64,000 nt of DNA from Nocardioides marinus (lineage in GTDB: Bacteria; Actinomycetota; Actinomycetes; Propionibacteriales; Nocardioidaceae), in NCBI RefSeq assembly GCF_013408145.1, contig NZ_JACBZI010000001.1, positions 124,001 through 188,000 on the forward strand, given 5' to 3'. Under the pieces are notes generated by a model, which did no database searches, was not told the origin of the DNA, and worked only from the letters and a program-made list of their open reading frames with translations. Made by a program: the position numbers and the translations under genes. Shown here piece after piece: positions 1 through 7,927 of the stretch. Numbering within the stretch: position 1 is the first letter of the stretch; each line of letters starts with the position of its first letter.

Positions 1-45
1 CCACACGTCCCATGGGAGCGAAAGTAGCGTAGGTTGACCGTGAAA

Positions 46-59
46 TAGAACACGTTCTA
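46..59. promoter_or_regulatory. KstR-type operator
   Basis: The site reads TAGAACACGTTCTA, a perfect 6-2-6 inverted repeat. It matches the published KstR consensus TnnAACnnGTTnnA, known for repressing steroid and cholesterol catabolism genes in mycobacteria and rhodococci. It lies 15 bp before the first gene and just downstream of a TTGACC (34-39) that could be a -35 element, so a bound repressor would cover the promoter. The motif is seen; the identity of the regulator is inferred, and no kstR gene is in this window. Confidence 0.65.
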
Positions 60-74
60 CCGATCGGATCTCCC

Positions 75-1166
75 ATGGCACCGTCCCCGACCCGGGTCGT
101 CCAGGTCGCCACCGGCAACGCCGGCCGGCTCACGTTGCGCCAGCTCGTCACCGACGAGCGCTTCGAGCTCGTCGGCGTCAGCACCTCGACGGCAGACCGG
201 GTCGGTGTCGATGCCGGCACCCTCGCGGGCCTCGACGTCACCACCGGCGTCGCCGCGGTCGGCAGCCTGGACGAGCTGATCGCGCTGCACCCCGACGTCG
301 CTGTCTACTGCGCGATGGGCGACACCCGTCCGGTCGAGGCGACCAAGGACGTCTGCCGACTGCTCGAGGCCGGCATCGACGTGGTGGGTTCCGCCCCGGG
401 GACCCTGCAGTACCCCTGGGGCACCGCGCCCGATCGGGTCATCGAGAAGGTCGAGGCCGCCGCAGAGGCCGGCGGCGCCAGCCTCTACATCACCGGGGTC
501 GACCCCGGCTTCGCCAGCGACCTGCTGCCGCTGGCCCTGGCCAGCACCTGTCAGCGCATCGAGCAGATCCGCTGCTACGAGCTGGCCGACTACGCGACGT
601 ACGACGGGGCTGAGGTGATGTTCGACCTGATGGGCTTCGGCCAGCCGATCGACACCGTGCCGATGCTCTTCCTGCCCGGGGTGCTCGCGCTGGCGTGGGG
701 CACCGCGATCCGGATGATGGCCGCGGGTCTCGGCATCGAGGTCGACGAGATCGTCGAGCGCTGGGAGGTCGAGCCGGCGCCGGAGTCCTACGACATCGCT
801 GCGGGCCGGATCGAGCAGGGGACGATCGCGGCGATGAAGTTCTCCATCTCCGGGATCGTCGCCGGGCACCCGGCGGTCGTCGTCGAGCACGTCACCCGCA
901 CCCGCGAGGACCTGCGCCCGGACTGGGCCCACCCCGCGGCCGGTGGCGGCGCCTACCGGGTCGAGATCGTCGGGGAGCCGTCGTACACCGTGGACGTCGT
1001 GCCGAGCAGCGAGCACGGTGACCACAACCATGCGGCGATCGTCGCCGCCTGCGGCCGCATCGTGAACGCCATCCCCGACGTCGTCGCCGCGCCGCCGGGC
1101 ATCCGCACGACGCTGGATCTTCCGCTGCCCACCGGCCGCGGCACGTACGTCGGCCCGCGCCCCTGA
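75..1166 (+). CDS. NAD(P)-dependent dihydrodipicolinate-reductase-like dehydrogenase
   Basis: The 363-residue protein opens with a Rossmann fold (VVQVATGNAGRLTLRQL, about residues 8-24) like that of the DapB/2,4-diaminopentanoate dehydrogenase superfamily, followed by a long C-terminal half of the kind seen in the actinobacterial dihydrodipicolinate reductase-like proteins often near lipid or steroid genes. Those families reduce imines or cyclic intermediates with NAD(P)H in the cytoplasm. The substrate here cannot be read from the sequence. It is longer than true DapB (about 250 residues), so a lysine biosynthesis role is unlikely. A KstR-type operator precedes it and an acyl-CoA dehydrogenase lies convergently downstream, which hints at steroid or fatty acid catabolism. 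Confidence 0.7.
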   Translation: MAPSPTRVVQVATGNAGRLTLRQLVTDERFELVGVSTSTADRVGVDAGTLAGLDVTTGVAAVGSLDELIALHPDVAVYCAMGDTRPVEATKDVCRLLEAGIDVVGSAPGTLQYPWGTAPDRVIEKVEAAAEAGGASLYITGVDPGFASDLLPLALASTCQRIEQIRCYELADYATYDGAEVMFDLMGFGQPIDTVPMLFLPGVLALAWGTAIRMMAAGLGIEVDEIVERWEVEPAPESYDIAAGRIEQGTIAAMKFSISGIVAGHPAVVVEHVTRTREDLRPDWAHPAAGGGAYRVEIVGEPSYTVDVVPSSEHGDHNHAAIVAACGRIVNAIPDVVAAPPGIRTTLDLPLPTGRGTYVGPRP

Positions 1167-1176
1167 GCGGGTCCGG

Positions 1177-1222
1177 CTCGTGTGGCCCAGCGCGGTCCAT
1201 GCGCCGCGCTCAGCCACACGAG
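1177..1222. terminator. bidirectional terminator hairpin
   Basis: CTCGTGTGGC-CC-AGCGCGG pairs with CCGCGCT-CA-GCCACACGAG around an 8-base loop. That is a 17-bp stem interrupted by one 2x2 internal loop, located exactly between the convergent genes ending at 1166 and 1226. No T-tract follows, as is usual in high-GC actinobacteria. Confidence 0.7.
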
Positions 1223-1225
1223 GCG

Positions 1226-2407
1226 CTAGGAGAGGTGCGTGATCGAGTCGTCGGGCTGGCGGTCGAGGTGCCGGGCGATGACCATGCGCTGGATCTGGTT
1301 GGTGCCCTCGAAGATCTGGGTGACCTTGGCCTCGCGCATGTAGCGCTCGACGGGGAAGTCGCGGGTGTAGCCGTAGCCGCCGAGGACCTGGACGGCGTCG
1401 GTGGTGACCTTCATGGCGTGGTCGGTGGCGACCAGCTTGGCGATGCTGGCCTCGCGGCCGTACGGGAGGCCGGCGTCCTTGAGGCGGGCGGCGTGCAGGG
1501 TCGCGGCCCGCGCGGTCTGGATCGCGGCCTCCATGTCGGCGAGCAGGAACCCGAGCCCCTGGTGGTCGAGGATCCGCTGGCCGAAGGCCTCGCGCTCGCG
1601 GGCGTAGGCCAGTGCGTGGTCCAGCGCCCCCTGCGCCAGGCCGGTGGCGACCGCGGCGATGCCGAGGCGCCCGGCGTCGAGACCGGCGAGGGCGATCTTG
1701 AGGCCCTCGCCCTGCTCGCCGACGAGGTGGTCGGCGGGGATGCGGGCGCCGTCGAGGCGCATGGTGGCGGTGGCCGAGCCGGTGAGCCCCATCTTCTTCT
1801 CGGGGGCGTCGGCGGACAGGCCGGGGGTGTCGGCGGGCACGAGGAAGCAGGAGATGTCCCCGCGACCCTCGCCGGTGCGGGCCATGACGGTGTAGAAGTC
1901 GGCGTGGCCGCCGTGGGTGGTCCAGGCCTTGGCCCCGGTGAGCACCCACCCAGCGTCCGGCCCGGAGCCGTCGCGGACGGCCTTGGTGCGCATCGCGGCG
2001 GGGTCGGAGCCGGCGTGCGGCTCGGAGAGGCAGTAGGCGCCGAGCAGGTCGCCGGCCAGGAAGTCGGGGAGCCAGCGCTGCTGCTGCTCGGGGGTGCCGC
2101 GGGTGGCGAGGGCGAAGCAGGACAGGGCGTGCACCGACGTACCGACCCCGACGGAGGCCCAGACGGTGCCGATCTCCTCGAGCACCTGGAGGTAGACCTC
2201 GTAGGGCACCCCGCCGCCGCCGAGGTCCTCGGGGTAGGGCAGCCCGAGCAGCCCGGCGCGGCCCAGGGTGCGGAACGCCTCGCGGGGGAAGACCTCGTCG
2301 CGCTCGGCGTCGGCGACCAGGGGCGCGAGCTCGGTGGTGACGATCTCGCGGGTCAGGCGGAGCAGGTCGGCGTGCTCCTCGGTGTCGAGGACGCGGCGGG
2401 CTGGCAT
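1226..2407 (-). CDS. acyl-CoA dehydrogenase
   Basis: This 393-residue flavoenzyme should oxidise an acyl-CoA to the trans-2-enoyl-CoA, passing electrons to ETF. Visible family features are the FAD/substrate segment YCLSEPHAGSD, the mid-domain TGAKAWTTHGG, the C-terminal [19 protein letters not shown] motif, and the catalytic glutamate region IFEGTNQIQRMVIAR. The start at 2407 (MPARRVLDTEEH) is chosen because GAAGGAG precedes it; an upstream in-frame ATG at 2443 has no such site. It is divergent from a TetR gene 58 bp away, which may control it. Chain length preference is unknown. Confidence 0.9.
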   Translation of the reverse strand: MPARRVLDTEEHADLLRLTREIVTTELAPLVADAERDEVFPREAFRTLGRAGLLGLPYPEDLGGGGVPYEVYLQVLEEIGTVWASVGVGTSVHALSCFALATRGTPEQQQRWLPDFLAGDLLGAYCLSEPHAGSDPAAMRTKAVRDGSGPDAGWVLTGAKAWTTHGGHADFYTVMARTGEGRGDISCFLVPADTPGLSADAPEKKMGLTGSATATMRLDGARIPADHLVGEQGEGLKIALAGLDAGRLGIAAVATGLAQGALDHALAYAREREAFGQRILDHQGLGFLLADMEAAIQTARAATLHAARLKDAGLPYGREASIAKLVATDHAMKVTTDAVQVLGGYGYTRDFPVERYMREAKVTQIFEGTNQIQRMVIARHLDRQPDDSITHLS

Positions 2408-2465
2408 GGCGACTCCTTCGGCGCTTTCCGGGTGCGGCGCCAACCTACGTCGCTAGCCTGGAGGG

Positions 2466-3017
2466 ATGGCCACCGCCCGCGCTACCCGCTCGGACGCCCA
2501 GCGCAACCGCGCGGCGATCCTCGACGCGGCCGCGCGGCTCTTCGCCACCACCGACAACGTCAGCCTGGCCGATGTCGCGGAGGAGGCCGGGGTCACCCGG
2601 ACCACGCTCTACCGGCACTTCTCCGACCGGGACGCGCTCACCGACGAGCTCATCATCCACGAGGCGGCCAAGGTGGTTCCCGGGCTCTTCGCCGAGGTCG
2701 GCAGCCTGCCGCTCGCCGACGCGCTGGACGTGCTCGCCCATGGTGTGGTGACGCTCGCGCACGAGCACCGGTTCCTGATCGCCGCCACGGCCCACCGCTT
2801 CGACCAGGCCGTGCGTGAGGCGGCGACCGACAAGCCGATGGCCGGGCTGCTGCTGCGTCACGGTGACGTCGTCAACCGCGACGTCGATCCCGAGTGGCTG
2901 GCCCGCGCGGTGCGAGCCCTGTGCCTCACCGCGATCTCCGACCCCCGGCCGACCGGCCAGGTGGCCGCGGACCTCGCCGACAGCCTGCGCCGGCTGCTGC
3001 TGGCGAAGCCGTCCTGA
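2466..3017 (+). CDS. TetR-family transcriptional regulator
   Basis: The protein has 183 residues. The N-terminal third (about 10-55) is a TetR helix-turn-helix: RAAILDAAARLFATTDNVSL, then VAEEAGVTRTTLYRHF. The remainder is a helical ligand or dimerisation domain without a recognisable ligand signature. A GGAGGG ribosome binding site lies just before the ATG. The gene is divergent from the acyl-CoA dehydrogenase at 1226-2407, so repression of that gene and of itself by an acyl-CoA-type ligand is the likely arrangement (inferred from position). No clear palindrome was found in the 58-bp gap. Confidence 0.88.
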   Translation: MATARATRSDAQRNRAAILDAAARLFATTDNVSLADVAEEAGVTRTTLYRHFSDRDALTDELIIHEAAKVVPGLFAEVGSLPLADALDVLAHGVVTLAHEHRFLIAATAHRFDQAVREAATDKPMAGLLLRHGDVVNRDVDPEWLARAVRALCLTAISDPRPTGQVAADLADSLRRLLLAKPS

Positions 3018-3038
3018 GCTGCGCCTGCGGTCCTCGGG

Positions 3039-3830
3039 TCAGGCGTCGCCCTCCATCGAGGCCACGAAGTCGCGCTTGACCGCGCGCCACGCCTCGTCGG
3101 TCATCGTGCGCCGCCAGTACGGCGAGCACGACATCTGGGCCCGGGTCAGGCCACGCTCGGTGAGCAGGTGTCGTCGGATGTCACGGATCTCGTCGGCCTC
3201 GCCGTGCACGAAGGCGTGCGCCCGGCCCTCGGGGAACCTCGCCGCCTCGACCGCGGCGGGGAGGGGAGCCGGGTCGGCCGGGGAGCGGTGCACCCAGCGC
3301 AGGTCGAGGTCGGCGTCGGTGGTCAGCGCCAGCTCGTGCTCGGGCCCGTCACAGACCAGCACGGCCACGGCCCTGGCACCGGCGGGCAGCGACTCGAGGG
3401 CCACCGCGATCGCCGGCAGCGCCGACTCGTCGCCGACCAGCAGGTGCCAGTCGGCGGTCGGGTCGGGGTGGTAGCCCGAGCTCGGGCCCTCCATCACCAG
3501 GACGTCGCCCGGCTGTGCGCGCAGCGCCCACGCGCCTGCGACGCCGACGTCGCCGTGCGCCACGAAGTCCAGGGTCAGCTCCCCGGCCGCGGCGTCCCAG
3601 CGGCGTACGGTCAGGCGGCGGCGGGCCGGCCACCAGTCCTTGGCCAGGGTCTCCTTGACCTCCGCGGGGTCGAAGAGGGGCCCGTAGGCCGCGCCCGCCG
3701 GCGGGAAGGCCAGGTTGACGTAGCTGTCGGCCTCCGTGCTCGGCCGGAAGCCGGCCAGGCCGGGACCGCCGAGGACCACGCGGACCATCGACGGGGTGAG
3801 TCGGTCGGTGCGGAGCACCTCGCCGTGCAT
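3039..3830 (-). CDS. siderophore-interacting protein (FAD/NAD(P)H ferric-siderophore reductase)
   Basis: This 263-residue protein belongs to the SIP/ViuB family, cytoplasmic flavoproteins that reduce Fe(III)-siderophores to release iron. The N-terminal FAD-binding barrel includes VRVVLGGPGLAGF and the YVNLAF segment. The mid region has HGDVGVAGAWALRAQPGDVL, typical of the family, and the C-terminal NAD(P)H domain has LLVGDESALPAIAVALESLP and the conserved VHGEADEIRDIRRHL. The start at 3830 has a GGAGG site 7 bases upstream. No siderophore biosynthesis or uptake genes adjoin it, and I did not find a convincing DtxR/IdeR box upstream. Confidence 0.88.
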   Translation of the reverse strand: MHGEVLRTDRLTPSMVRVVLGGPGLAGFRPSTEADSYVNLAFPPAGAAYGPLFDPAEVKETLAKDWWPARRRLTVRRWDAAAGELTLDFVAHGDVGVAGAWALRAQPGDVLVMEGPSSGYHPDPTADWHLLVGDESALPAIAVALESLPAGARAVAVLVCDGPEHELALTTDADLDLRWVHRSPADPAPLPAAVEAARFPEGRAHAFVHGEADEIRDIRRHLLTERGLTRAQMSCSPYWRRTMTDEAWRAVKRDFVASMEGDA

Positions 3831-3894
3831 GCTGGACCTCCGGGTCGGGTGCGGGTGAGCGTGCGTGCCGAGCCTAGGTGGCGCCCGGTCGGCC

Positions 3895-4569
3895 TCAGCC
3901 GGCAGCGGCCAGTCGCCGGGCCGCGTGGGCGGCCACCTGCGCCGTCTCCGGGTCGGCCGCGGCCTCGGCCGGGACCTGCCCGCCGAGCAGCGCCGCCGGC
4001 TGGGTCAGCCAGCCCCACACCCGCCAGGGGTCGGTGCCCGCGGCCAGCAGCGGCTCCAGCAGCGGCGCCAGGTCCGCCCGCGGCTCCCCGGCGTCGTCGA
4101 GCTGGAAGGACGGGACCAGCAGCGCCAGCTCGGTGGGTACGGCGAGGAGCCGGTGCTCGTTGACCGCCCGCGTCACCGCGAAGCGGGTCGCCTCCAGGCT
4201 CGCGCCGCGTCGCTCGGCCAGCGTCTCGTAGGTGCACCACTCCGAGTCGAGCAGCCGCCGGCGTACCCGGGCCAGGTGCGCGGCCTGCACCAGCGGCACC
4301 GGCACCGCGTGGGCCGGGTCCTCGCCGTGCTGGCGCAGCTGCCGCTCGAGGTCACCGAGCCGCACCGCGTCGAGGACGTCGCCGGTGGCCGGGTCGACCC
4401 ACCGCGCCCGACCGCGCTCGTCGCGCTCGAGCCGCAGCATCCCCTCGTCGGAGAGGTAGTCGACCAGGCCGAGCCCGCCCAGCCACTGCGCCATCCGCTC
4501 GGCGGGGTCGTCGGCCGGGTCCTGGGCCGGGTCCTGGGCCGTGGGGTCGGAGGGATCGGGCGTCTGCAC
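3895..4569 (-). CDS. MbcA/ParS/Xre toxin-binding-domain-like protein, orphan
   Basis: The C-terminal 90 residues (VPSFQLDDAGEPRADLAPLL, then DPWRVWGWLTQPAALLGGQ) resemble the DUF2384 antitoxin-type toxin-binding domain of MbcA/ParS proteins, which neutralise RES-domain toxins. Ahead of it are a possible winged-helix segment (CTYETLAERRGASLEATRFA) and a proline/aspartate-rich N-terminus with short PAQDPADD repeats. No RES toxin gene adjoins, so it may not be a toxin-antitoxin member. The start is uncertain: GTG at 4569 is listed, GTG at 4656 or 4665 would add low-complexity sequence, and ATG at 4498 would trim it. Confidence 0.5.
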   Translation of the reverse strand: MQTPDPSDPTAQDPAQDPADDPAERMAQWLGGLGLVDYLSDEGMLRLERDERGRARWVDPATGDVLDAVRLGDLERQLRQHGEDPAHAVPVPLVQAAHLARVRRRLLDSEWCTYETLAERRGASLEATRFAVTRAVNEHRLLAVPTELALLVPSFQLDDAGEPRADLAPLLEPLLAAGTDPWRVWGWLTQPAALLGGQVPAEAAADPETAQVAAHAARRLAAAG

Positions 4570-4725
4570 GCTCCCAGGGTGCCGCACCGCGGCGTGCGCG
4601 GACGACCCGGGCGGTGCCACCCCGACGGGCGAGGCAGGTGTGGTGAGGGCGGTCACAGGGCACACCTAGGGTGATGCCGACCCGGTGGGTGCCGGGTGCG
4701 GACGTGTCTACTCGGAGGCCGACCC

Positions 4726-6432
4726 ATGTCGTCGTTGTGGTTGTTGTTCATCGGGCTCGCCATGCTGGCGGGCGGCTACCTGCTCTACGCCAAGTTCCTC
4801 GGTGAGCGGATCTACCGGCTCGACCAGGCCTACCCGACACCGGCGCACGAGATGCACGACGGGGTCGACTTCGTGCCGACCAACAAGTTCGTGCTGTGGG
4901 GCCACCACTTCACCTCGGTCGCCGGCGCCGCCCCGATCGTCGGCCCTGCCGTCGCGGTGATCTGGGGCTGGCTCCCGGCGTTCCTCTGGGTCACGCTCGG
5001 CACCGTCTTCTTCGCCGGCATGCACGACATGGGCGCGCTGTGGGCCTCCACCCGCAACCGCGGCCGCTCGATGGGCATGCTCTCGGGTCGCTACATCGGG
5101 GCGCGCGGGCGCAACCTGTTCCTCGTCGTGATCTTCCTGCTGCTGCTCATGGTGGTCGCGGCCTTCGCGGTGGTCATCAAGAACCTGCTGATCTCGACCC
5201 CGAGCGCGGTCATCCCCGCCTGGGGCGCCATCGTCGTGGCCCTGGTCGTCGGGCAGATGATCTACCGCTGGCGGATGAACCTGCTGCTCACCACGGTCAT
5301 CGGCGTCACCGCCCTCTACGCCCTGATCCTGCTCGGCGACGCGTACCCGATCGAGCTGCCCGCCTCCACCCTCGGGATGTCCCCGGCGACCTTCTGGATC
5401 GTCGCGCTGTTCGTCTACGCAGGCATCGCCTCGCTGCTGCCGGTCTGGGTGCTCCTGCAGCCGCGCGACTACATCAACGGCGTGCAGCTCTTCATCGGCC
5501 TGGGCCTGCTCTACGGCGCCACCCTGTTCTCGGCGCCCGACCTGGCCGCGCCCGCGATCAACGGCAACGTCCCCGAGGGCACCCCCAGCCTGGTGCCGCT
5601 GCTGTTCGTCACCATCGCCTGCGGCGCGATCTCCGGCTTCCACGGCATGGTCTCCTCCGGCACCAGCTCCAAGCAGCTGGACAAGGAGACCGACGCCCGG
5701 TTCGTCGGCTACTTCGGCGCTGTCGGCGAGGGCCTGCTGGCGCTCGGCGCGATCATCGCCGCCACCGCCGGCTACGCCACGCTCGCGGACTGGGAGGCGG
5801 TCTACACCGAGTTCAACGCCGGGGGAGTGACCGCCTTCGTCCAGGGCGGCGGCAGCATCCTCAACGCCGGCCTCGGCATCCCGACCTCCCTGTCGGCCAC
5901 GATCCTCGCGACCATGGCGGTGCTCTTCGCCGCGACGACCATGGACACCGGCGTGCGCCTGCAGCGCTTCGTGGTCCAGGAGGTCGGTGAGGTCCTCGGC
6001 ACCCGGGTCGACAAGTACGTCGGCACCGCGATCGTGCTCGTGGTCGCCATGGGACTGACCTTCTCGGCCGGCGCCGGTGGCGAGGGCGGCATGCGGATCT
6101 GGCCGCTCTTCGGCACCACCAACCAGCTGCTCGCGTCGCTGACGCTGTCGATCGTGGCGGTCATCCTGCTGCGCAAGAAGCGCAACCCGCTCCCCGCGCT
6201 GGTGCCCCTGGTCTTCGTGTTCGTCATGTCCTTCTACGCCGCGATCGTCCAGCTCGGCACGCTGCGCGAGGACGAGGACTGGCTGCTGCTCGGCATCGAC
6301 GTCGTCATCATCGTCGCCGCCGTGTGGGTGGCGGTCGAGGCGGTGCTCGCGATGCGCGCGGCCCGGTCGATGCCGGAGGAGACCGACGCCCACGACCGGG
6401 AGGCCGCCGCCCCGGAGTCGGCCACGCGATGA
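4726..6432 (+). CDS. cstA: CstA-family carbon starvation protein / pyruvate-type carrier
   Basis: The 568-residue integral membrane protein is rich in long hydrophobic helices along its whole length. It carries family signatures: GHHFTSVAGAAPIVGPAVA near residue 65, RDYINGVQLF mid-way, GFHGMVSSGTSSKQL, and a C-terminal GGMRIWPLFGTTNQLLA. Members of this family (CstA, BtsT) take up pyruvate or peptides under carbon limitation. The length is shorter than E. coli CstA (about 700), as in the short Gram-positive form. The start at 4726 follows a CGGAGG site. A 43-bp gap separates it from the small Cys-Cys protein, so the two are probably one transcript. Confidence 0.88.
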   Translation: MSSLWLLFIGLAMLAGGYLLYAKFLGERIYRLDQAYPTPAHEMHDGVDFVPTNKFVLWGHHFTSVAGAAPIVGPAVAVIWGWLPAFLWVTLGTVFFAGMHDMGALWASTRNRGRSMGMLSGRYIGARGRNLFLVVIFLLLLMVVAAFAVVIKNLLISTPSAVIPAWGAIVVALVVGQMIYRWRMNLLLTTVIGVTALYALILLGDAYPIELPASTLGMSPATFWIVALFVYAGIASLLPVWVLLQPRDYINGVQLFIGLGLLYGATLFSAPDLAAPAINGNVPEGTPSLVPLLFVTIACGAISGFHGMVSSGTSSKQLDKETDARFVGYFGAVGEGLLALGAIIAATAGYATLADWEAVYTEFNAGGVTAFVQGGGSILNAGLGIPTSLSATILATMAVLFAATTMDTGVRLQRFVVQEVGEVLGTRVDKYVGTAIVLVVAMGLTFSAGAGGEGGMRIWPLFGTTNQLLASLTLSIVAVILLRKKRNPLPALVPLVFVFVMSFYAAIVQLGTLREDEDWLLLGIDVVIIVAAVWVAVEAVLAMRAARSMPEETDAHDREAAAPESATR

Positions 6433-6475
6433 GGGGGCCCACCCCCGGACGCGCGCACGTGCCGACGGGCGCCTG

Positions 6476-6730
6476 ATGGGTCGCTGGGCGGCGGTGCGCG
6501 CGGGGCTGGAGGAGTTCTACGCCGGCCCCTACCGCACCACCATGCGCCGGGCCCGCCGCGACGAGGACGACCTGTTCATGCTGGTCGTGCTGGCCGAGGC
6601 CCTCGGGGTGCCCGACCCTGCGGCGTACTGGTCGGCCGAGCTGCTGCCCGCGACCTACGAGGAGTTCCACGCCTGGCACCGCCGGGTGGGGATGGAGCGC
6701 TCGCCGTTGGACCACGTGGGGTGCTGTTGA
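6476..6730 (+). CDS. small protein with C-terminal Cys-Cys (cory-CC-star type)
   Basis: This 84-residue protein has no signal or membrane segment. It ends in PLDHVGCC directly before the stop, matching the actinobacterial family named for a CC-stop terminus. The body is helical and charged (MRRARRDEDDLFMLVVLAEA, then TYEEFHAWHRRVGMERSP). Only the vicinal terminal cysteines suggest chemistry. Its stop overlaps the start of the ArsA-type ATPase, so the two proteins are probably made in step. I infer that the CC pair hands a thiophilic ligand or a client to the ATPase. The link to CstA upstream is positional only. Confidence 0.75.
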   Translation: MGRWAAVRAGLEEFYAGPYRTTMRRARRDEDDLFMLVVLAEALGVPDPAAYWSAELLPATYEEFHAWHRRVGMERSPLDHVGCC

Positions 6731-7695
6731 GCGGCAGGGGTGACCGCGGGGACCCGCAGCTGCTGCTGGTCTCGGGCAAGGGCGGCGTCGGCAAGACGTC
6801 GGTCTCGTGCGCGGTCGCCCTGAAGGAGGCCCGGGCCGGGCGGCGGGTGCTGCTGGTCTCCACCGACCCGGCGCACAACCTCGGGCACGCGTGGGGTGCC
6901 CCGCTCGGCGACGAGCCGCGGCGGGTCCTGCGCGACGCCGGCCACGTCGACGCCGTGGAGATCGACCCGGCCCTGACCGTGCAGCGGCACCTGCGGACGG
7001 TGGGGGAGACGCTGCGTCGGATGCTGCCCGAGCGGATGCACGCCCCGGCCCAGCAGCACCTCGACCTGGCCCGTGAGGCGCCCGGCACCCACGAGTCGGC
7101 CGTCCTGGAGCGGCTGGCAGAGCTGGTCGTGGGGGCCTGCCACCCCTCCTCGGCGTACGACGTCGTCGTGGTGGACACGGCGCCGACCGGTCACACGCTG
7201 CGGCTGATGGCGCTGCCGGAGCGACTCACGTCGTGGACCGAGGCGCTGCTGGCCAACCGCGACCGCTCCGAGCGCTTCGGGGCCGCGCTGCGCGGCCTCG
7301 GGGCCGGTGAGGAGCACGTCGACCGCGACGCCGAGCTGCGCCGGGTGCTGCTGCGCCGACGCGACCGGTTCGCCGCGCTGCACGAGCTGCTGGTCGACCC
7401 GGCCCGGGCCGGGTTCTGGCTGGTCACGACCGCCGAGCGACTCCCCGTCGCCGAGACCCAGGCCCTGCACACCCAGCTGCGTGCGCTGGGCATCCCGGTC
7501 CGACGGTTGCTGGTCAACCGACGCTCGCCCGCGGACGGTGCGGTGCTCACCGCCCGGCGGGCCGTCGAGGAGCAGCACCTCGCCGTGCTGCGCGAGGCCG
7601 TCCCCGGCGTACCCCTCACCGAGGTCCCGCTCCTCCCCGGCGACCTCACCGGCGAGACCGCCCTCGCCGCCCTGGCCGAGCACCTGGGCGGCTGA
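6721..7695 (+). CDS. ArsA/GET3-family ATPase
   Basis: The 324-residue protein is a single-domain ArsA-type ATPase. It has a deviant P-loop SGKGGVGKTSVSCA (about 18-31), switch I STDPAHNLGHAWG, and the ArsA signature VVVDTAPTGHTLRLM. ArsA relatives power arsenite pumps with ArsB, and GET3 relatives deliver tail-anchored membrane proteins. Neither ArsB nor ArsD is present, and only two cysteines are obvious, so arsenite extrusion is not supported. The start overlaps the upstream Cys-Cys protein: either GTG at 6721 or TTG at 6727, the latter forming a TTGA overlap with the upstream stop. Its partner is probably the Cys-Cys protein. Confidence 0.85.
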   Translation: MLLSGRGDRGDPQLLLVSGKGGVGKTSVSCAVALKEARAGRRVLLVSTDPAHNLGHAWGAPLGDEPRRVLRDAGHVDAVEIDPALTVQRHLRTVGETLRRMLPERMHAPAQQHLDLAREAPGTHESAVLERLAELVVGACHPSSAYDVVVVDTAPTGHTLRLMALPERLTSWTEALLANRDRSERFGAALRGLGAGEEHVDRDAELRRVLLRRRDRFAALHELLVDPARAGFWLVTTAERLPVAETQALHTQLRALGIPVRRLLVNRRSPADGAVLTARRAVEEQHLAVLREAVPGVPLTEVPLLPGDLTGETALAALAEHLGG

Positions 7696-7707
7696 GGGGG
7701 CCTCAGC

Positions 7708-7911
7708 TCAGCGGAACGCGCACCCGCTGCTCAGCCCGAGCCGGCGGAAGACCGCGGCCGCGGGGCAGAACCCGGTGACGCTGGACTGCAGCAGGTTGAG
7801 CCCCACGAACGCGGTGAGCAGCAGCCACCACGGTGAGACCAGGGCAGCCAGCAGGGCGCTGACCAGGGTGATGGTGCCCGCGAGGGCGAGCACGGCACGG
7901 TCGAGGTTCAT
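7708..7911 (-). CDS. YgaP-like DUF2892 membrane protein
   Basis: This 67-residue protein has two hydrophobic helices (AVLALAGTITLVSALLAALV and WLLLTAFVGLNLLQSSVTGF). It then has a CPAAAVFRRLGL segment, which matches the transmembrane module found at the C-terminus of the E. coli rhodanese YgaP and as free-standing DUF2892 proteins near sulfur genes. A role in sulfur handling at the membrane is inferred from the family. It is 16 bp downstream of the MMPL gene on the same strand and probably shares its transcript, next to a CstR-like regulator. Confidence 0.8.
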   Translation of the reverse strand: MNLDRAVLALAGTITLVSALLAALVSPWWLLLTAFVGLNLLQSSVTGFCPAAAVFRRLGLSSGCAFR

Positions 7912-7927
7912 CGAGGACTCCCGGTGC

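Noticed and set aside
57-1949. Long minus-strand frame across the first gene and acyl-CoA dehydrogenase
   Set aside because: Composition is Arg/His/Gly-rich without domains, and it runs through two well-supported genes in other frames.
3831-3894. DtxR/IdeR iron box before the siderophore-interacting protein
   Set aside because: CCTAGG is present but the flanking TTAGG/CCTAA pattern is not, so the match is too weak.
4708-6393. Minus-strand frame opposite cstA
   Set aside because: It is rich in Asp/His/Gly/Glu repeats typical of antisense translation of hydrophobic helices.
6721-7695. Arsenite resistance operon
   Set aside because: ArsA-type motifs are clear, but there is no ArsB, ArsC, ArsD or ArsR and few cysteines in the ATPase.
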